From: Dreissena polymorpha
Lineage: Eukaryota; Mollusca; Bivalvia; Myida; Dreissenidae
NCBI RefSeq assembly: GCF_020536995.1
Contig: NC_068362.1
Location: 97,941,085 to 98,005,084 of the forward strand
DNA length: 64,000 nt
Direction: 5' to 3'
Position 1 is the stretch's first letter; every line of letters starts with the position of its first letter. This document shows positions 35,546 to 48,000 of the stretch, piece after piece. The translations under genes were made by a program, and so were the position numbers. The notes beneath the pieces are model-generated. The model was not told where the DNA came from. It saw only the letters and a list, made by a program, of their open reading frames with translations, and did not search any database.

Positions 35546-36406
35546 TCAATTAGTGGTATTCATAATAGAATTTCGTATAGTTAAGGCTTCCTTAACATAT
35601 TTACATACATTAATAATTTCAAATTTACATGTTGATGTTAATAAATAATGAAACTTTACAACAGATGGGTTCATGTAATAAATACGTTTAATGTATTTTT
35701 GACGTAGTAAACGAAAGCATGCAAAAAAAAACAAATAAAATGGAATTCATCCTCTATGTCCCGTTGATTACAACAAAGACAATACTGTTTCTCACAAGGG
35801 AGGGATATTGTTGCGTGAGTACCTTCCGGTCTGAATTCTCAACGGGTGGGCCGAAGCCCTTAATTTATCAAAGTATACACGTAGGTTTTTAGGCAATAAA
35901 TCCAAGTAGTTATCATATTCAAGAGAGGTTTGAAAAATTCTATACATATCTAGAACAGAATTTCTATTCATATTTCCAAACCATTCCTGCTTAGCGGTGT
36001 CAATAAGTCTGCATTTAAATTCACATACAAAAGAACTACTATTAGTTGTATTTGCAGTTTCAAACACATGGGAAAATCCGTATTCATTTAACAATTTTTT
36101 AACATTTGCAACCCAATTTTTGCATCCTTTAATACAATCATTCAATGCTTGGATATATACAGTTTGTATAATAATATTTTTACTGTTAACAATTTTTAAC
36201 CAATATTTAACAATTCGTACATATCTTTTCACATACAACGGGTATCTGCCTAACTCACCATATACTACAGCATTACATGTATTTATATTTACATTCAACA
36301 ATCTTTTGCAAAATTTTAAATGAATGCGTTCGATTTCTTTTGATTTATTAAAACCCCATATTTCAGATGCATAGCAACAAATAGACCCAACAAAAGAATC
36401 AAACAA
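35546..36406 (-). pseudogene. LINE E connection and Cys/His domain
   Basis: RIHLKFCKRLLNVNINTCNA and VYGELGRYPLYVKRYVRIVK are followed by a long helical region, DKLRASAHPLRIQTGRYSRN, and, after a frame break near 35800, a Cys/His segment ending DEFHFICFFACFRLL. The ERIHLKF...GELGRYPL signature is shared with LINE A and LINE C, so these belong to one broad LINE group. Confidence 0.8.
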
Positions 36407-36437
36407 CTGACAAAATAATTTTGGCTTAACTTAAGCT

Positions 36438-37108
36438 TTACTGCTTACATTTATAGAGTAAAATATGCATCGCCTTTAGAGCTTTTCTAACCAAATGTTC
36501 TTGATTTAAAGTGAAACTACCAGTGTAGTTAATAACAGTGCCGAGATAATTGAAATTATCGACGATTTCTATATTTTGTCCATTATATGTCCATTTTTTA
36601 TTATCTCGAATTTTACCCCTTTTGCGAAACCCCGTTATTTTTGTTTTTGAAGTATTCACATTGAGCCCCCATGAATTACAATACTGGTAAAGTTTATCTA
36701 GATGGTTCATTCTTCTGGCGATTTGCCTAAAATGGCCATGTCATCTGCAAATGACAATAAAATAAAGGTTATGTCGTCTATATTTAAGCCAGACAGGTTG
36801 CTATCTTGTAAAAAAAGTTCCAAATCTTCTACAAACAGTGAAAAAAGAATCGGGGACAGTACCTCTCCTTGTCTTAGACCGACAGCAAAACTTAAGTATT
36901 CAGAGTATGATGTACACGACTTAACACAAGATTTAACAGTTTCATATATATTCTTAATTATTATTAATAATTTACCTTTTATACCAGATTTGTACATTTT
37001 TAACCATAACGCATTACGATATATACTATCAAAACATTTAAGTAAATCGACGTAAACAGCATACAAACGTTTATTTTCATATAAAACATGTTGCACAACA
37101 GACATCAA
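36438..37108 (-). pseudogene. LINE E reverse transcriptase
   Basis: Motif A is YVDLLKCFDSI, motif B GLRQGEVLSP and motif C SFADD, in one frame, continuing through an overlapping frame with the STKTKIT-like motif D (NTSKTKITGF). The fingers upstream of motif A are lost to 5' truncation, so no functional enzyme can be made from this copy. Confidence 0.85.
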
Positions 37109-39294
37109 TATGTAAATAGCATCAACAGTTGAACATCCTTTTCTAAATCCAATTGTGCATCCGAAATTTTAGCATTATCGTCTGATCTGGTACCAGACTA
37201 GTTCTTACGATACATACATTTGATCTGATATTACCCTAGTTCTCACAATACATACAACTTATCTGGTACTAGCCTAGTTCTCACAATACAAACATCTGAT
37301 CTGGTACCAGCCTAGTTCTCATAATACTTACATCTGAATATGTACCAGCCTAACTTCACAATACTTACATATACTTACATCTAATCTGGTACTAACCTAG
37401 TTCTCACAATACATACATCTGATCTGGTATCAACCTAGTTCTCACAATACTTACATCAAATCTGGTACCAGCCTAGTTCTCACAATACATACATCTGATC
37501 TGGTACCAGCCCTGTTCGCACAATACATACATCTGATCAGGTACCAGCCTAGTTCTCACAATACATACATCTGATCTAGTACTAGCCTAGTTCTCACAAT
37601 ACATACATATGATCTGGTACCAGCCTAGTTCTCACAACACATACATCTGGTTTGATACCAGCAGAGTTCCCACAATACATACATATGATCTGGTACCAGG
37701 CTAGTTCTGCCAATACTTATATCTGATCCGGTACCAGCCTATATCTGACAAAACTTATATCTGATATGGTACTAGCCTATTTCTCCTAATACCTATAATT
37801 GATCTGGTACCAGCCTAGTTCCCACAATACATACATCTAATCTGGTACAAGCCTAGTCCTTACAATACATACATCTGATCTGGTATTAGCCTATTTGTCA
37901 CAATACAAAAATCTGATCTGGTACCAGCCTAGTTCTCATAATACATACATATGATCTGGTACCAGCCTAGTTCTCACTATGCATACATCTCATCTGGTAC
38001 CAGAGACTAGTTCTGACAATACTAACATCTGATTTGGTAACAGCCGTGTCCTCACAATACTTACATCTAATCTGGTAACAGCCTAGTTCGCACAATACAT
38101 ACATCTGATCTGGTACCAGCATAGTTCTCAAAATACATACATCTGATCTGCTCCTAGCCTAGTTCTCATAATACATACACCTGATCTGGTACCAGCCTAG
38201 ATCTCACAATACATACATCTGATCTGGTACCATCCGAGTTGTCACAATACATACATCTGATCTGGTACTAGCCTAGTTCTCACAATAAATACATCTGATC
38301 TGGTTCCAGACCAGTTCTCACAATACATACAATTGATCTGGCGCTTGCCCAGTTCGCACAATACAAACAATTGATCTGGCACAAGCCTAGTTCTCACAAT
38401 TTATGCATATGATCTGGTACCAACATAGTTCTCACAATTCATACACCTGATCTGGTACCAGCCTAGTTCTCACAATACATACACGTTGCCTTGTTCCAGC
38501 CTAGTTCTCACAATACATACACGTTACCTGGTACCAACCTAGTTATCACAATACATACATCTGATCTGTTACTAGCCTTGTTCTCAAATACATACATCTG
38601 ATCTGGCACAAGGCCAGTTCTCACAATACATACAAATGATCTGGTACCAGCCTAGTTCTCACAATACATACATCTAATCTGGTACAAGCCTAGTTCTCAC
38701 AATACATACTAGTACATCTGATCTGGTACTAGCCTATTTCTCATAATACATACATCTGATCTGATACCAGCCAAGTTTTCACAATACATACAAATGATGG
38801 TACCAGCCTAGTTCTCACAATACTTACATCTAATATTGTACCAGCCTTGTTCTCACAATACATATATCTGATCTGGTACCAGCCTAGTTCTCATATTACA
38901 TACACCTGATCTGGTACCAGCCTAGTTATCACAATACATAAATCTGATCTGGTACCAGACTAGTTCTGACAAAACTTACATCTGATCTTGTCTAGTTCTC
39001 ATTATACATAGATCTGATCTGGTACAAGCCTAGTTCTCACAATACATACATATGAGCTGGTACCATACTAGTTCTCACAATACATATATCTTATCAAGTA
39101 CCAGCCTAGGTCTCACAATACATACATCTGATCTGGTACCAGCCTAGTTCTAACAATACTTACATCTGATCTGGTACCAACCTAGTTCTAACAATACATA
39201 AATCTGATCTGGTACCAGCCTAGTTCTCACAATACATACATCTGATCTGGCACCAGCCTATTCTCACAATACATACATCTGACCTGGTACCACT

Positions 39295-39919
39295 CACAGG
39301 GGCCAGTAAAAAAAGAGTATATATATAAGGAACACTAACCACGTCAATAACTCGCTTGGTTTCCGAATATTAGCCAAGAAATCAACTCGTTTTCATACAC
39401 AATAATTCTAAATGTCAAAAGCAGCCATTTTCCGACCGCATCGCGCAGATTTTGGAACGCCGTTATTTGATTGGTTGAAATTGTAAAAAGTTCAAAGGTA
39501 AGGTAACAATTGACATTGACACCGGCAAATGGTTGCTTTTGACGTTAAGAATTATTGTGTGTGAAAACGAGTCTGGGTGTGTTTTATATGGAGACATAGA
39601 CAATTTATCGGGGAATCGCTTATGACGTGCCTAACAGGACTCCTCCAGTGTAAACACAAGTGGACAGGCTTAGCTACATCGACCGAATTTTGGACAATTT
39701 AACGTGTTTGAGGCCATGTGGAAAGTTTAATACTGCGTCGAATGGAATGACAGAGGTACCATTTGAAAGATAATTATTTTGCTGTAAATCTGTGCATAGT
39801 TTTTGTTGATAAACATATGAATTGTGTAGCAGTGCATTGGAATTCATGTCCGGTAGTAGGATTGCGTTGGTGCCCTTTTCCTTTTTCTTATATATACTTT
39901 TTTTTGACTGGCCCCTGTG
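39295..39919. mobile_element. 625-bp hAT-like MITE in the satellite
   Basis: Inverted ends CACAGGGGCCAGT (39295) and ACTGGCCCCTGTG (ends 39919), continuing with AGTATATATA-type similarity. Flanks GTACCACT (39287-39294) and GTACCAAT (39920-39927) match 7 of 8, an 8-bp duplication as made by hAT transposases. No transposase is encoded. Two short plus frames (39763-40067) run out into the satellite and are not genes. Confidence 0.85.
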
Positions 39920-41100
39920 GTACCAATCAAGTTCTCACAATACAAACATCTTATCTGGCACAAGACTAGTTCTCACAATAAATACATCTGATCTGGTAGT
40001 AGCCAAGTTCTCCCAATACAAACATCTGATCTGGTACCAGCCTAGTCCTCACAATACTGACATCTGATCAAGTACCAGCCTAGATTTTAAAATACATCTG
40101 ATCTGGTACCCGCCTGGTTCTCACAATACATACATCTGATCTGGTACCAGCATAGATCTCACAATACTAACATCTAATCTGGTACCAGCCTAGTTCTCAC
40201 TGTACATACATCTGATCTGGTACCAGCCTTGTTCTCACAATACTTACATCGGATCTGGTACCAGCCTAGTTCTAACAATTCATCCATCTGATCTGGTACC
40301 AGCCTAGTTCTCACAATACTTACATCTGATCTGGTAACAGCATAGTTCTCACAATACTTACATCTGATCTGGTACCAGCCTAGTTCTAACAATTCATCCA
40401 TCTGATCTGGTACCAGCCTAGTTCTCACAATATTTACATCTAATCTGGTACCAGCCTATTTCTCAGTGTACATACATCTGATCTGGTACCAGCCTTGTTC
40501 TCACAATACTTACATCTGATCTGGTACCAGCCAAGAACTCACAATACAAACATTTTATCTGGTACCAGCCTAGTTCTCAAAATACATACATCTGCTCCGG
40601 TACTAGCCTAGTTCTCACTATACATACATCTGATCTGGGACCAGCCTAGTTCATAAAATACATACATCTGATCTGGTACCAGCCTAGTTCTGACAATACA
40701 TACATCTGGTCTGGTACCAGACTAGTTCTCACAATAGATACATATAATCTGGAACCCGCTTAGTTCTCACAATACATACATCTGATCTGATACCAGCCTA
40801 GTTCTGACAAATCTTACACCTGATCTGGTACCTGTCTAGTTTTCACAATACATACACCTGATCTGGTACCAGCCTAGTTCTCACTAAACATACATCTTAG
40901 CTGGTACCAGCCTAATTCTCAAAATACATACATCTGATCTGGTATCAGGCGTGTCCTCACAATACTCACATCTAATCTGGTACCAGCCTAGTTCTCAAAA
41001 TACATACATCTAATCTGGCAACAGCATAGTTCCCACAATACTTACATCTAATCTCGTACAAGCCTTGTTCTCAAAATACATACATCTGAACTGGAATCAG

Positions 41101-42652
41101 TAAGCTGAATAAGATTACCACGAGGATCATTGAACGTTGAATTTAGAAACTGTAGAAAAGTTATAATGCTCGAGACTTGTAGTTTGTTACTCTTTTGACG
41201 ACATGGGCAAGTGTTGAAGGCACTTAGTACAGGACTTTGATTACCAATATTTACAAATCCTCGTTTTTGTAAAGCTTTTTGAAGTTACTTTGCTCTATAC
41301 GTCAATTCAAAGCAAGATGTTCTCTTTATAAGTCTATTTGAAACGGGTAACTCTTGACGTGGTTCCGGTTTTGACTCTAAAGGCATAATTTAGACAAATG
41401 TTGTAGAGGTCCTCTAGATTATGGTAAATACCAAATAGGAAACCTTGGACTGACTAGACTGACTAGTCCTCTGACTAGAGGACTGACCCCCTCCCCCCAG
41501 TCACACACACACACACACACCCGCACACACACAAACACACTGAGGAACATCCACGTAAAACATTTTCACACCCGTTCAGGCGAATTGTCCTTCGAATTAA
41601 ATGTTGACACACGGACATACCGGCGGACATCAAGGTATAACACAAGCTCACCATGAGCACGTTGTGCTCAGCTAATAAAAGGATTGCAGATGCTAGCGTA
41701 AGTATATCATTACAAAATGTTTCCTGTGGATGTTTACATTATTAAGATGTTAATTGTGGATGATTTAACAATAAGAGTAACGGTATATTAAGTATTACTG
41801 GATTGAAGTTGCTTTATGCTATAACGCCAACACGTATTGTTGCGCTTCAAACAACCGCATTTTCAGGAGTTAGAGTAAAACAACCTATCGTATAGAGATG
41901 TATTAACCAGCACATTAAAGTCGCGATCAATTATCGATGCTGTTCAACAAACCGAGTTTATTACGAGGGGAAAAACAACAGAACATAAGCGAATTGGCAT
42001 GGAATAATACAAAGTAGCAGCGAAATTCACTTTGTATGCTATTTATATCGAATGGCACTGTAAAAAATAAAAAGCTATGCGGTCATAAAAATATCTATGG
42101 TGTATCGGTTAACGCATATGCCAGCTCAGAGCATGCAACTCTGTTGTTCAGACAAATAACGCACTCATCCCGTCGCCTTCAGGCAAAACCACCCATTTTT
42201 GCGGCCGTAACATTACTCACAATCATATTAACACTTTCAAAAACGGCTCAATTAAACAATCATTAGTTTGGCTGATCAATATATATCACTTGAGACCAGA
42301 GTTGCGAAAGGCTTGAAGCATAAACAGTTGGCAATACACATACAGCTGTAAACGAATCGCTAATCTGAAAACATTCTTAATAAAACCACAGCCAAACAAT
42401 TCCGCAAATTACATTCCAATGTTAGAAAAAAAAGTCTGCTGTTCAAATGCAAATAAACTTCTCGAAAAAGAACGTCTGTAGGCCATGTTGTGTCTGCACA
42501 ATACTGTGCCTGGCTATTGTGAAATAGCAATGTATGTCGTTTACATGTTTCATGTTTTATCATTAAATAAAGAACGAGTTAATTATCTAGACAACATATC
42601 CTTTATTAACGTGCCAACATAAAACAATCTAGGACAATATTCATTTTGCATA

Positions 42653-42653
<1 letters not shown>
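41101..42653. other. Gap with short simple repeats
   Basis: Contains clustered GACTGACTAGACTGACTAG/CTCTGACTAGAGGACTGAC duplications at 41449-41487 and an (AC)n run at 41502-41540. No gene recognised. Confidence 0.5.

Positions 42654-42724
<71 letters not shown>
42654..42724. repeat. (AT)n microsatellite, 71 bp
   Basis: Uninterrupted TA dinucleotide run. Confidence 0.98.
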
Positions 42725-42727
<3 letters not shown>

Positions 42728-44650
42728 ATAAAATGAACGTTTTGATCTACTTCATTAAGAGCATAAAATATATAATTTCACGTTACAGTGCGATTCAAAT
42801 TTTCAATAAACATTCAAACATGAACAATAGCACAATGACTTGACAAGAAACAACTCAACAATTGTACAGCTAAACACATCAAATAAAAAACACACTGACT
42901 CTTGAATTAGTAAAATAAGTATTGCCATTTTAACTTAAACATAGCTGGCGGTTTAATTGTGTGTCATAGGAAAACCCAACCATGCAAAGCTAGACACAGT
43001 CCATCGCAGTCTATAAGGTGGTCACTTTATCGTGGTGGGCGAGCTTACATGGTGTTTCAAGCTATCGTAGTGAGGTCAAGCTATCGTGGTGGTCACTGTG
43101 CCGATACCATCTACCTCGACTTCTACCACGTCACCGCGCTGAAGACGTTTTGAAATGCAAACATGTGCAATGAAGATTTAAAATTTAGGGTCCGTGGTAT
43201 TATTATAGGAGGCGTGAGTAAAAATGTGCACTTTTGAAATGAAGGCATAGAAAAATTAGATGAAGTTGGATCATGCGACGATTGCATAAAAAAGTAAAAT
43301 TTAGAAGATATTGAAAAGTGAGGACACTGATATTATTTTGACGACAATAAATGAAGTTCGCATATTATATTGTTATTAAACAAGTATGCCAGACTCCAAG
43401 AAAAATCTCCATGTTTATCAAATATTGAAAATAATATTGTGAACTCAGCAGATTTGTCGACAGTAGTCACTTACGAAAAGTCATAAATTACGGAAAAATG
43501 TTAGCGCAAAAGCATTATTCTCAGAACATTTAAATTGTTTGAATTGTATTAAATTATTAACACCCTATAGTTCACAAGCATGAAAAGTGACTAAAATAGA
43601 CAAAGCTATGCAGTGTCAATCATTTGCAACCACACAATTGAGATTAACAAAGTAATGAAACATACCATTTTGTAGATAGTAAAACTTCATTAAACTAAAA
43701 ACTGTACGAGTCGTTTTTTTAATATGAATAGTACATGTATATATACGAGAAGCTGTCAGTGTTGAGGAGTTGCGTACAGAAGCTTTTATATGTAATCTTA
43801 AACATTATATAACCACGAAACCATCACAATATGAGCTGTAATACTTTGAGATAATGAGTCTGTACAAGATTGAAAAACATCGCTTACGAAATGTAGTAGG
43901 AATTGCACACACCAGCTTCTTTATCTAATTTTAAATAAAAATGGCAAAAAATCATTCACAAATAACACAACAGGAAGCCCATGACAATATGCGCTGTATC
44001 AATTGGAGATAATGACTGTAAAAGTTTGACGAAGCTCGCATGCAAAATGCAGGGAGAGTTTCGCACACAATCTATAGTGTGACGGGTGGTCGGGCGCAGG
44101 CCCGCACGCATGTACACACTCACTGACACTTCACAATTCCACATCCCTACGCTTTTTGGCGAGGGATAATAAATAATCTGGCAAAACGATAGGTTCAAAA
44201 GATAAGTCGTTTAGAACTGCGGTAAAGTACGTAAAGTTTGTATAGCACGTGTTTTACGTTTAAATTATTCTATAGATTTAAACTGGCCCTTCGTTATGTT
44301 AGAGCATCATTGTAAAAGTTCGGTGGAAAGAAACTGAATAGGATGAAAACATAATCCCCTCCGCTGATATAGCTAAACAGACTGTGAAGGTTCAGTGGAC
44401 CATCAGATCGTACAGATGTGTTATCTAAATGACCTGTGTAACTCTAGTTGATTGCAAGTATTCTATTATTTGCTTCATTAACAATGGATTTTAACTTGTA
44501 TTGTATACACATAATTATGTTCAGCACCAATACATGTATAATAAGAATGACAAAAGTAATAAAACAACTCAATTGCAATGACACGGGATATATGTGATTG
44601 AACCATCGATAGCAGCATCGATATACAGAGGTAATTTTTATTGCAAAACT
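42725..44650. other. Gap left of the FAHD2-like gene
   Basis: AT-rich. A small GTGGT(C/G)-rich repeat lies at 43015-43100 (AAGCTATCGT occurs twice). The far right probably includes the 3' UTR of the FAHD2-like gene, with an AATAAA on the minus strand at 44672-44677. Confidence 0.45.
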
Positions 44651-44902
44651 TGTGTTAACTGTTCATGACTTTTTATTTAAAGTAAGCCAACAAAACAAAA
44701 TCATGCATCAACAGGAAAAATTGATGTTTTATACAAATAAAATATATTGGCAGTTTGGAATATGACTACACACCCGCGATAACAGTAACCTATCGCAACC
44801 TATTACCACGAGGCTAACGGTAAAAGACGTGACCTGGCCGTTCTAAAAGTTTCCGTCCGATCATCAGTCATCTATGATATATCCATAGGGAATCGATTAA
44901 AA

Positions 44903-45032
44903 TTATCGCAAATACTTCGATATTGCAATTTCGCATTGGGCTACCTTCATGTACTCCGGTGGTTTCCGGAAACAGCCGACACCAGGAGGGGTTCCGGTGA
45001 GTATCAGATCTCCTGGTTTTAGACACATGAAC
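44903..45032 (-). CDS. FAHD2: FAHD2-like exon 6 (terminal)
   Basis: Acceptor tttatag|G; encodes [29 protein letters not shown] and then [13 protein letters not shown] and stop. The family usually continues KKGD..V.CEIE..G.I.N after FRKPP; here the K-G-D part is missing and the last residues do not match. Confidence 0.85.
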
Positions 45033-48000
45033 CTATAAATAAACAACATCGCTTACTAGGAACTGACAAGCATAAATTAAAGTATTTTCTTATAAAACAT
45101 CATCGTCATTGGCGTTACGTTCTGACTGAAATGTACAGCCCATGCAAGTTCTAATAAAATAAAACTTGTTAAACAACAACCGCGCATGTATCGGGTACTT
45201 CAAAAGCAAAGAAAGTCAAAAACTAAAAGTATTCCTTCAATTATCAAAAAGTTATGGCATAAAACTGTGTTATAAGAAAGAGGCTTCAGAAACGGTTTTA
45301 TAGTGCATGTGAGCACAAGTTTAAACCACGGAGCGTATATTGTCTCATCTAGAGTCCGTGTTTAAACCTAACATTTATGGTTAAAAAAGATATTATTAGA
45401 ACAATTCTACAAATCTTTCCTTCAAGAAAAAATCGTACATGATTATAATTTTGACCAAAAAATATGCCAAAAGAGAGGTAGTCGAAATCTCAAGTAAAAT
45501 CAAACTTATCCCGCAAGTTGATTCATACCGCATGTAAACACAATCCGACAATTGTTGATCGTTGATACGTGCAGATTAATATAACATAGTTTGTGTGTAT
45601 ACTTAAAGGGACTGTCCAACAGATTTTGGCATGTATAAAAGCTTGTCATTAACTGCTTTAAATGCTTTATATTGATAAATTTAAACATTTGAAATAAAAA
45701 TCTCCAGTAAAAAATAAGAATACAATTTTAAAAAAGAAGAAAAAACGTTAACCTCCACAGGGATCGAATCATTGACCCCTAGAGTCATGGAGTTTCGAAA
45801 AAAAATTCTCCTGACTTTACCACTCGACCATCCACGCTCACGTCAAGTGCGGAGTTATTTTTTTTAGCTATATAAGCAATTCTCGTAGTTAGCCAAAATA
45901 TCGATTCGCGTCGAACGACGCTTTTGACTGTTAGACAGTCCCTTTAATGAACGCGTAGTTCTGTTATTGAGGCAAAAATAAACTTGATTATTCACCTGGA
46001 GATGAAGGCGATGATTTCTCGCGTCTTGTGGACCAGCTGGTTTGTGTTGCTCTCTTGTTTGGTGACGCCATTCACTCGACACCGCAGTCCCAGATTGTGC
46101 GGGTCTGCAAGAATGAAAATATGGGTCCAGGGCCTGCAGTCACACAGCACCGTGGAGAAAACTCCAGGACGTTCTTGAAAGTCATAAATACTCATGAAGT
46201 CTCAGATAAGTTCGTGTTTACCTTTTTTAACATTAACATGTCTTAAACACGTTAGTATTGCTTAATTTATCTTATTCCGCACATTTTTAAACAGAAAACT
46301 GGATTTCATTCAATTTGAACTTCAGTTGCGACTCATTTTAGGATCTTTCCAAATACCGGCAGTAGATTATTAATTAAGTGGTATGTATTCAGGAAAGTCT
46401 GTTGCTGAAATAATTATAGTATGGGTCTGAAATAAGAGGTATAAAATAAAAAAAGGTGGCCTGCACAATTTCTATTAGGGATATGAAAATTGTACGCCAC
46501 GTCCGTTTACCTAACGACCTCAGCGCTGCGATTTTGACAGAATACGAATACATTGTGGGGACTAAACACAACTAACATTTCGTAAATAAAACTTTCACTT
46601 ACATAAATACACAAAAAAGATTTGTGTGCATTTAAAAATGCGAATTTAAAATAAAACCGAATTATGGATTTTGTTAGATGGTAGCAAAACTGCGAAGCAC
46701 ATGTCATTTCAACCAATAGTAAATTTAGCAAGCTTCTTGTCGTAAATATGTCGAGAAAATCTTCAAGAATTTTTGTAATTATGTATCGAGCTGCACAATG
46801 GTTATGTTAAAAAAGCGACCCATATTAGTGACATTGACCGCTTGGAAAGGGTGCAGTGACTTGCAAGCGAAGAGCCTTCTCTTCTTGGTGAAGTTTGGAT
46901 GTTAAGTATTTTACAAGATGAATGAGGAAGTTATAGTCCAAACTGGATATTAAACGTCTTAATGTGAATTAGACATCTAAAGCAGGAAGAAAGGTGTTAT
47001 ATGCAATACGTCATCTCCACATAGTTGACATTTTTAAAATTGCGTAATGAATGATGCCAGTGCAGCCTGGACACGATGTTGAATGCTCAAATGTGGCCTT
47101 CGTTGTCTACGTGTGACAGTGACCTTTAAGCTTACGCGAAACAAGCCTTCTCCAAATGGTTAACAGATTTGGATAGTTATTTTAACGTTAAATGGCAAAT
47201 GATAAACGAAACGTTTCTACTTATAATTCGATATCTGGGTGCAACCTATACTTTCGAGCCATGGACATGGGCCGTATTAACGATATGGGACACGGCGTCC
47301 ATTATGATGAACATTTGTGGTAAATTATTTTGAACTGTGTTTGGCACGGAGTAACGTTCGCTTTTTCACACGCAAGCAGACACAAACCCGATCATTGCGT
47401 CAACTATTTCAACAAAAGAACTCGACAAACAATTTTACAACATCAAGTCGTACAATGCTGTTCTAAATTTGTTCATGCAGTGGAAAAGACAATCCTTGAT
47501 TAAATAAATACAGTAGAGTACGTAATCGTAGAGAATAAGAATGTTCATGCTAACAACATATTTCATATTTCATAAATATCTATATGTAGGAGTACGAGAA
47601 ACAAGATCCAGCAAACGCAACATGTCAAATATATATGTTGGCCAAACGATGATGGAAAACAACCATGCAGACTTCACTGGTTGTCCCTTAAACAAACTTA
47701 CATTTTGATACATTAAAAAAACATAAATACTCTAAATTAGCATCATGAAAAGAAGCATAAAGAAGTGTTAACGTTGGATTTTATCCACATGTACTCAACT
47801 AGTACAGGCACTAGTGGTAACAAATGCACGTCAGACTACATTTTGTATCATCAGTTGACAGAATAACATGCTTACAACTTTTTAAATATACGTCACGCAA
47901 AACGAACTGTTAAACCGTTTTTTACAATTCAACTGTCTTTTCTGTATATAACTCACGGAGGTCCGCTTATAACCTACGGCGACATGTAATAGTGTATTAT

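Larger units (their letters stand above)
35157..37170 (-). mobile_element. LINE E: 5'-truncated LINE inserted in the satellite
   Basis: Minus-strand LINE of 2.0 kb. The 5' end is truncated in the RT at about 37170. The 3' end lies at about 35157 next to short (GTTCT)n-like repeats. RT: frame 37108-36707 with VDLLKCFDSIYRNALWLKMY, GLRQGEVLSPILFSLFVEDL and SFADDMAIL. Thumb: frame 36710-36438 (NSWGLNVNTSKTK, NFNYLGTVINYTGSF). Connection and C-terminal domain: 36406-35792 (SEIWGFNKSKEIERIHLKFC, ASAHPLRIQTGRY) and 35800-35546. Only about three frame breaks are evident, so this is the best-preserved LINE of the window. Confidence 0.9.
32600..41100 (+). repeat. 38-bp satellite, about 140 units in four blocks
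   Basis: The unit is CATCTGATCTGGTACCAGCC + TAGTTCTCACAATACATA. Each unit holds the perfect 10-bp palindrome CTGGTACCAG. Blocks: 32600-33800, 34285-35155, 37165-39294, 39920-41100. The interruptions are, in order, a TIR-bearing insert, LINE E and a hAT-like MITE. Units are diverged (typically 5-20% by eye) and organised in higher-order repeats. Open frames inside the array are repeat artefacts. The array is transposon-free apart from these three inserts. Confidence 0.95.

Noticed and set aside
34342-40428. Open frames in the 38-bp satellite
   Set aside because: They follow the unit and are interrupted whenever an indel occurs; no coding evidence.
32600-41100. CRISPR-like array of 38-bp units
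   Set aside because: Units are contiguous with no unique spacers, and the context is a eukaryotic satellite.
45751-45839. Possible tRNA-Ser/Leu gene (minus)
   Set aside because: No acceptor-stem pairing, and it lies inside a MITE with inverted ends.
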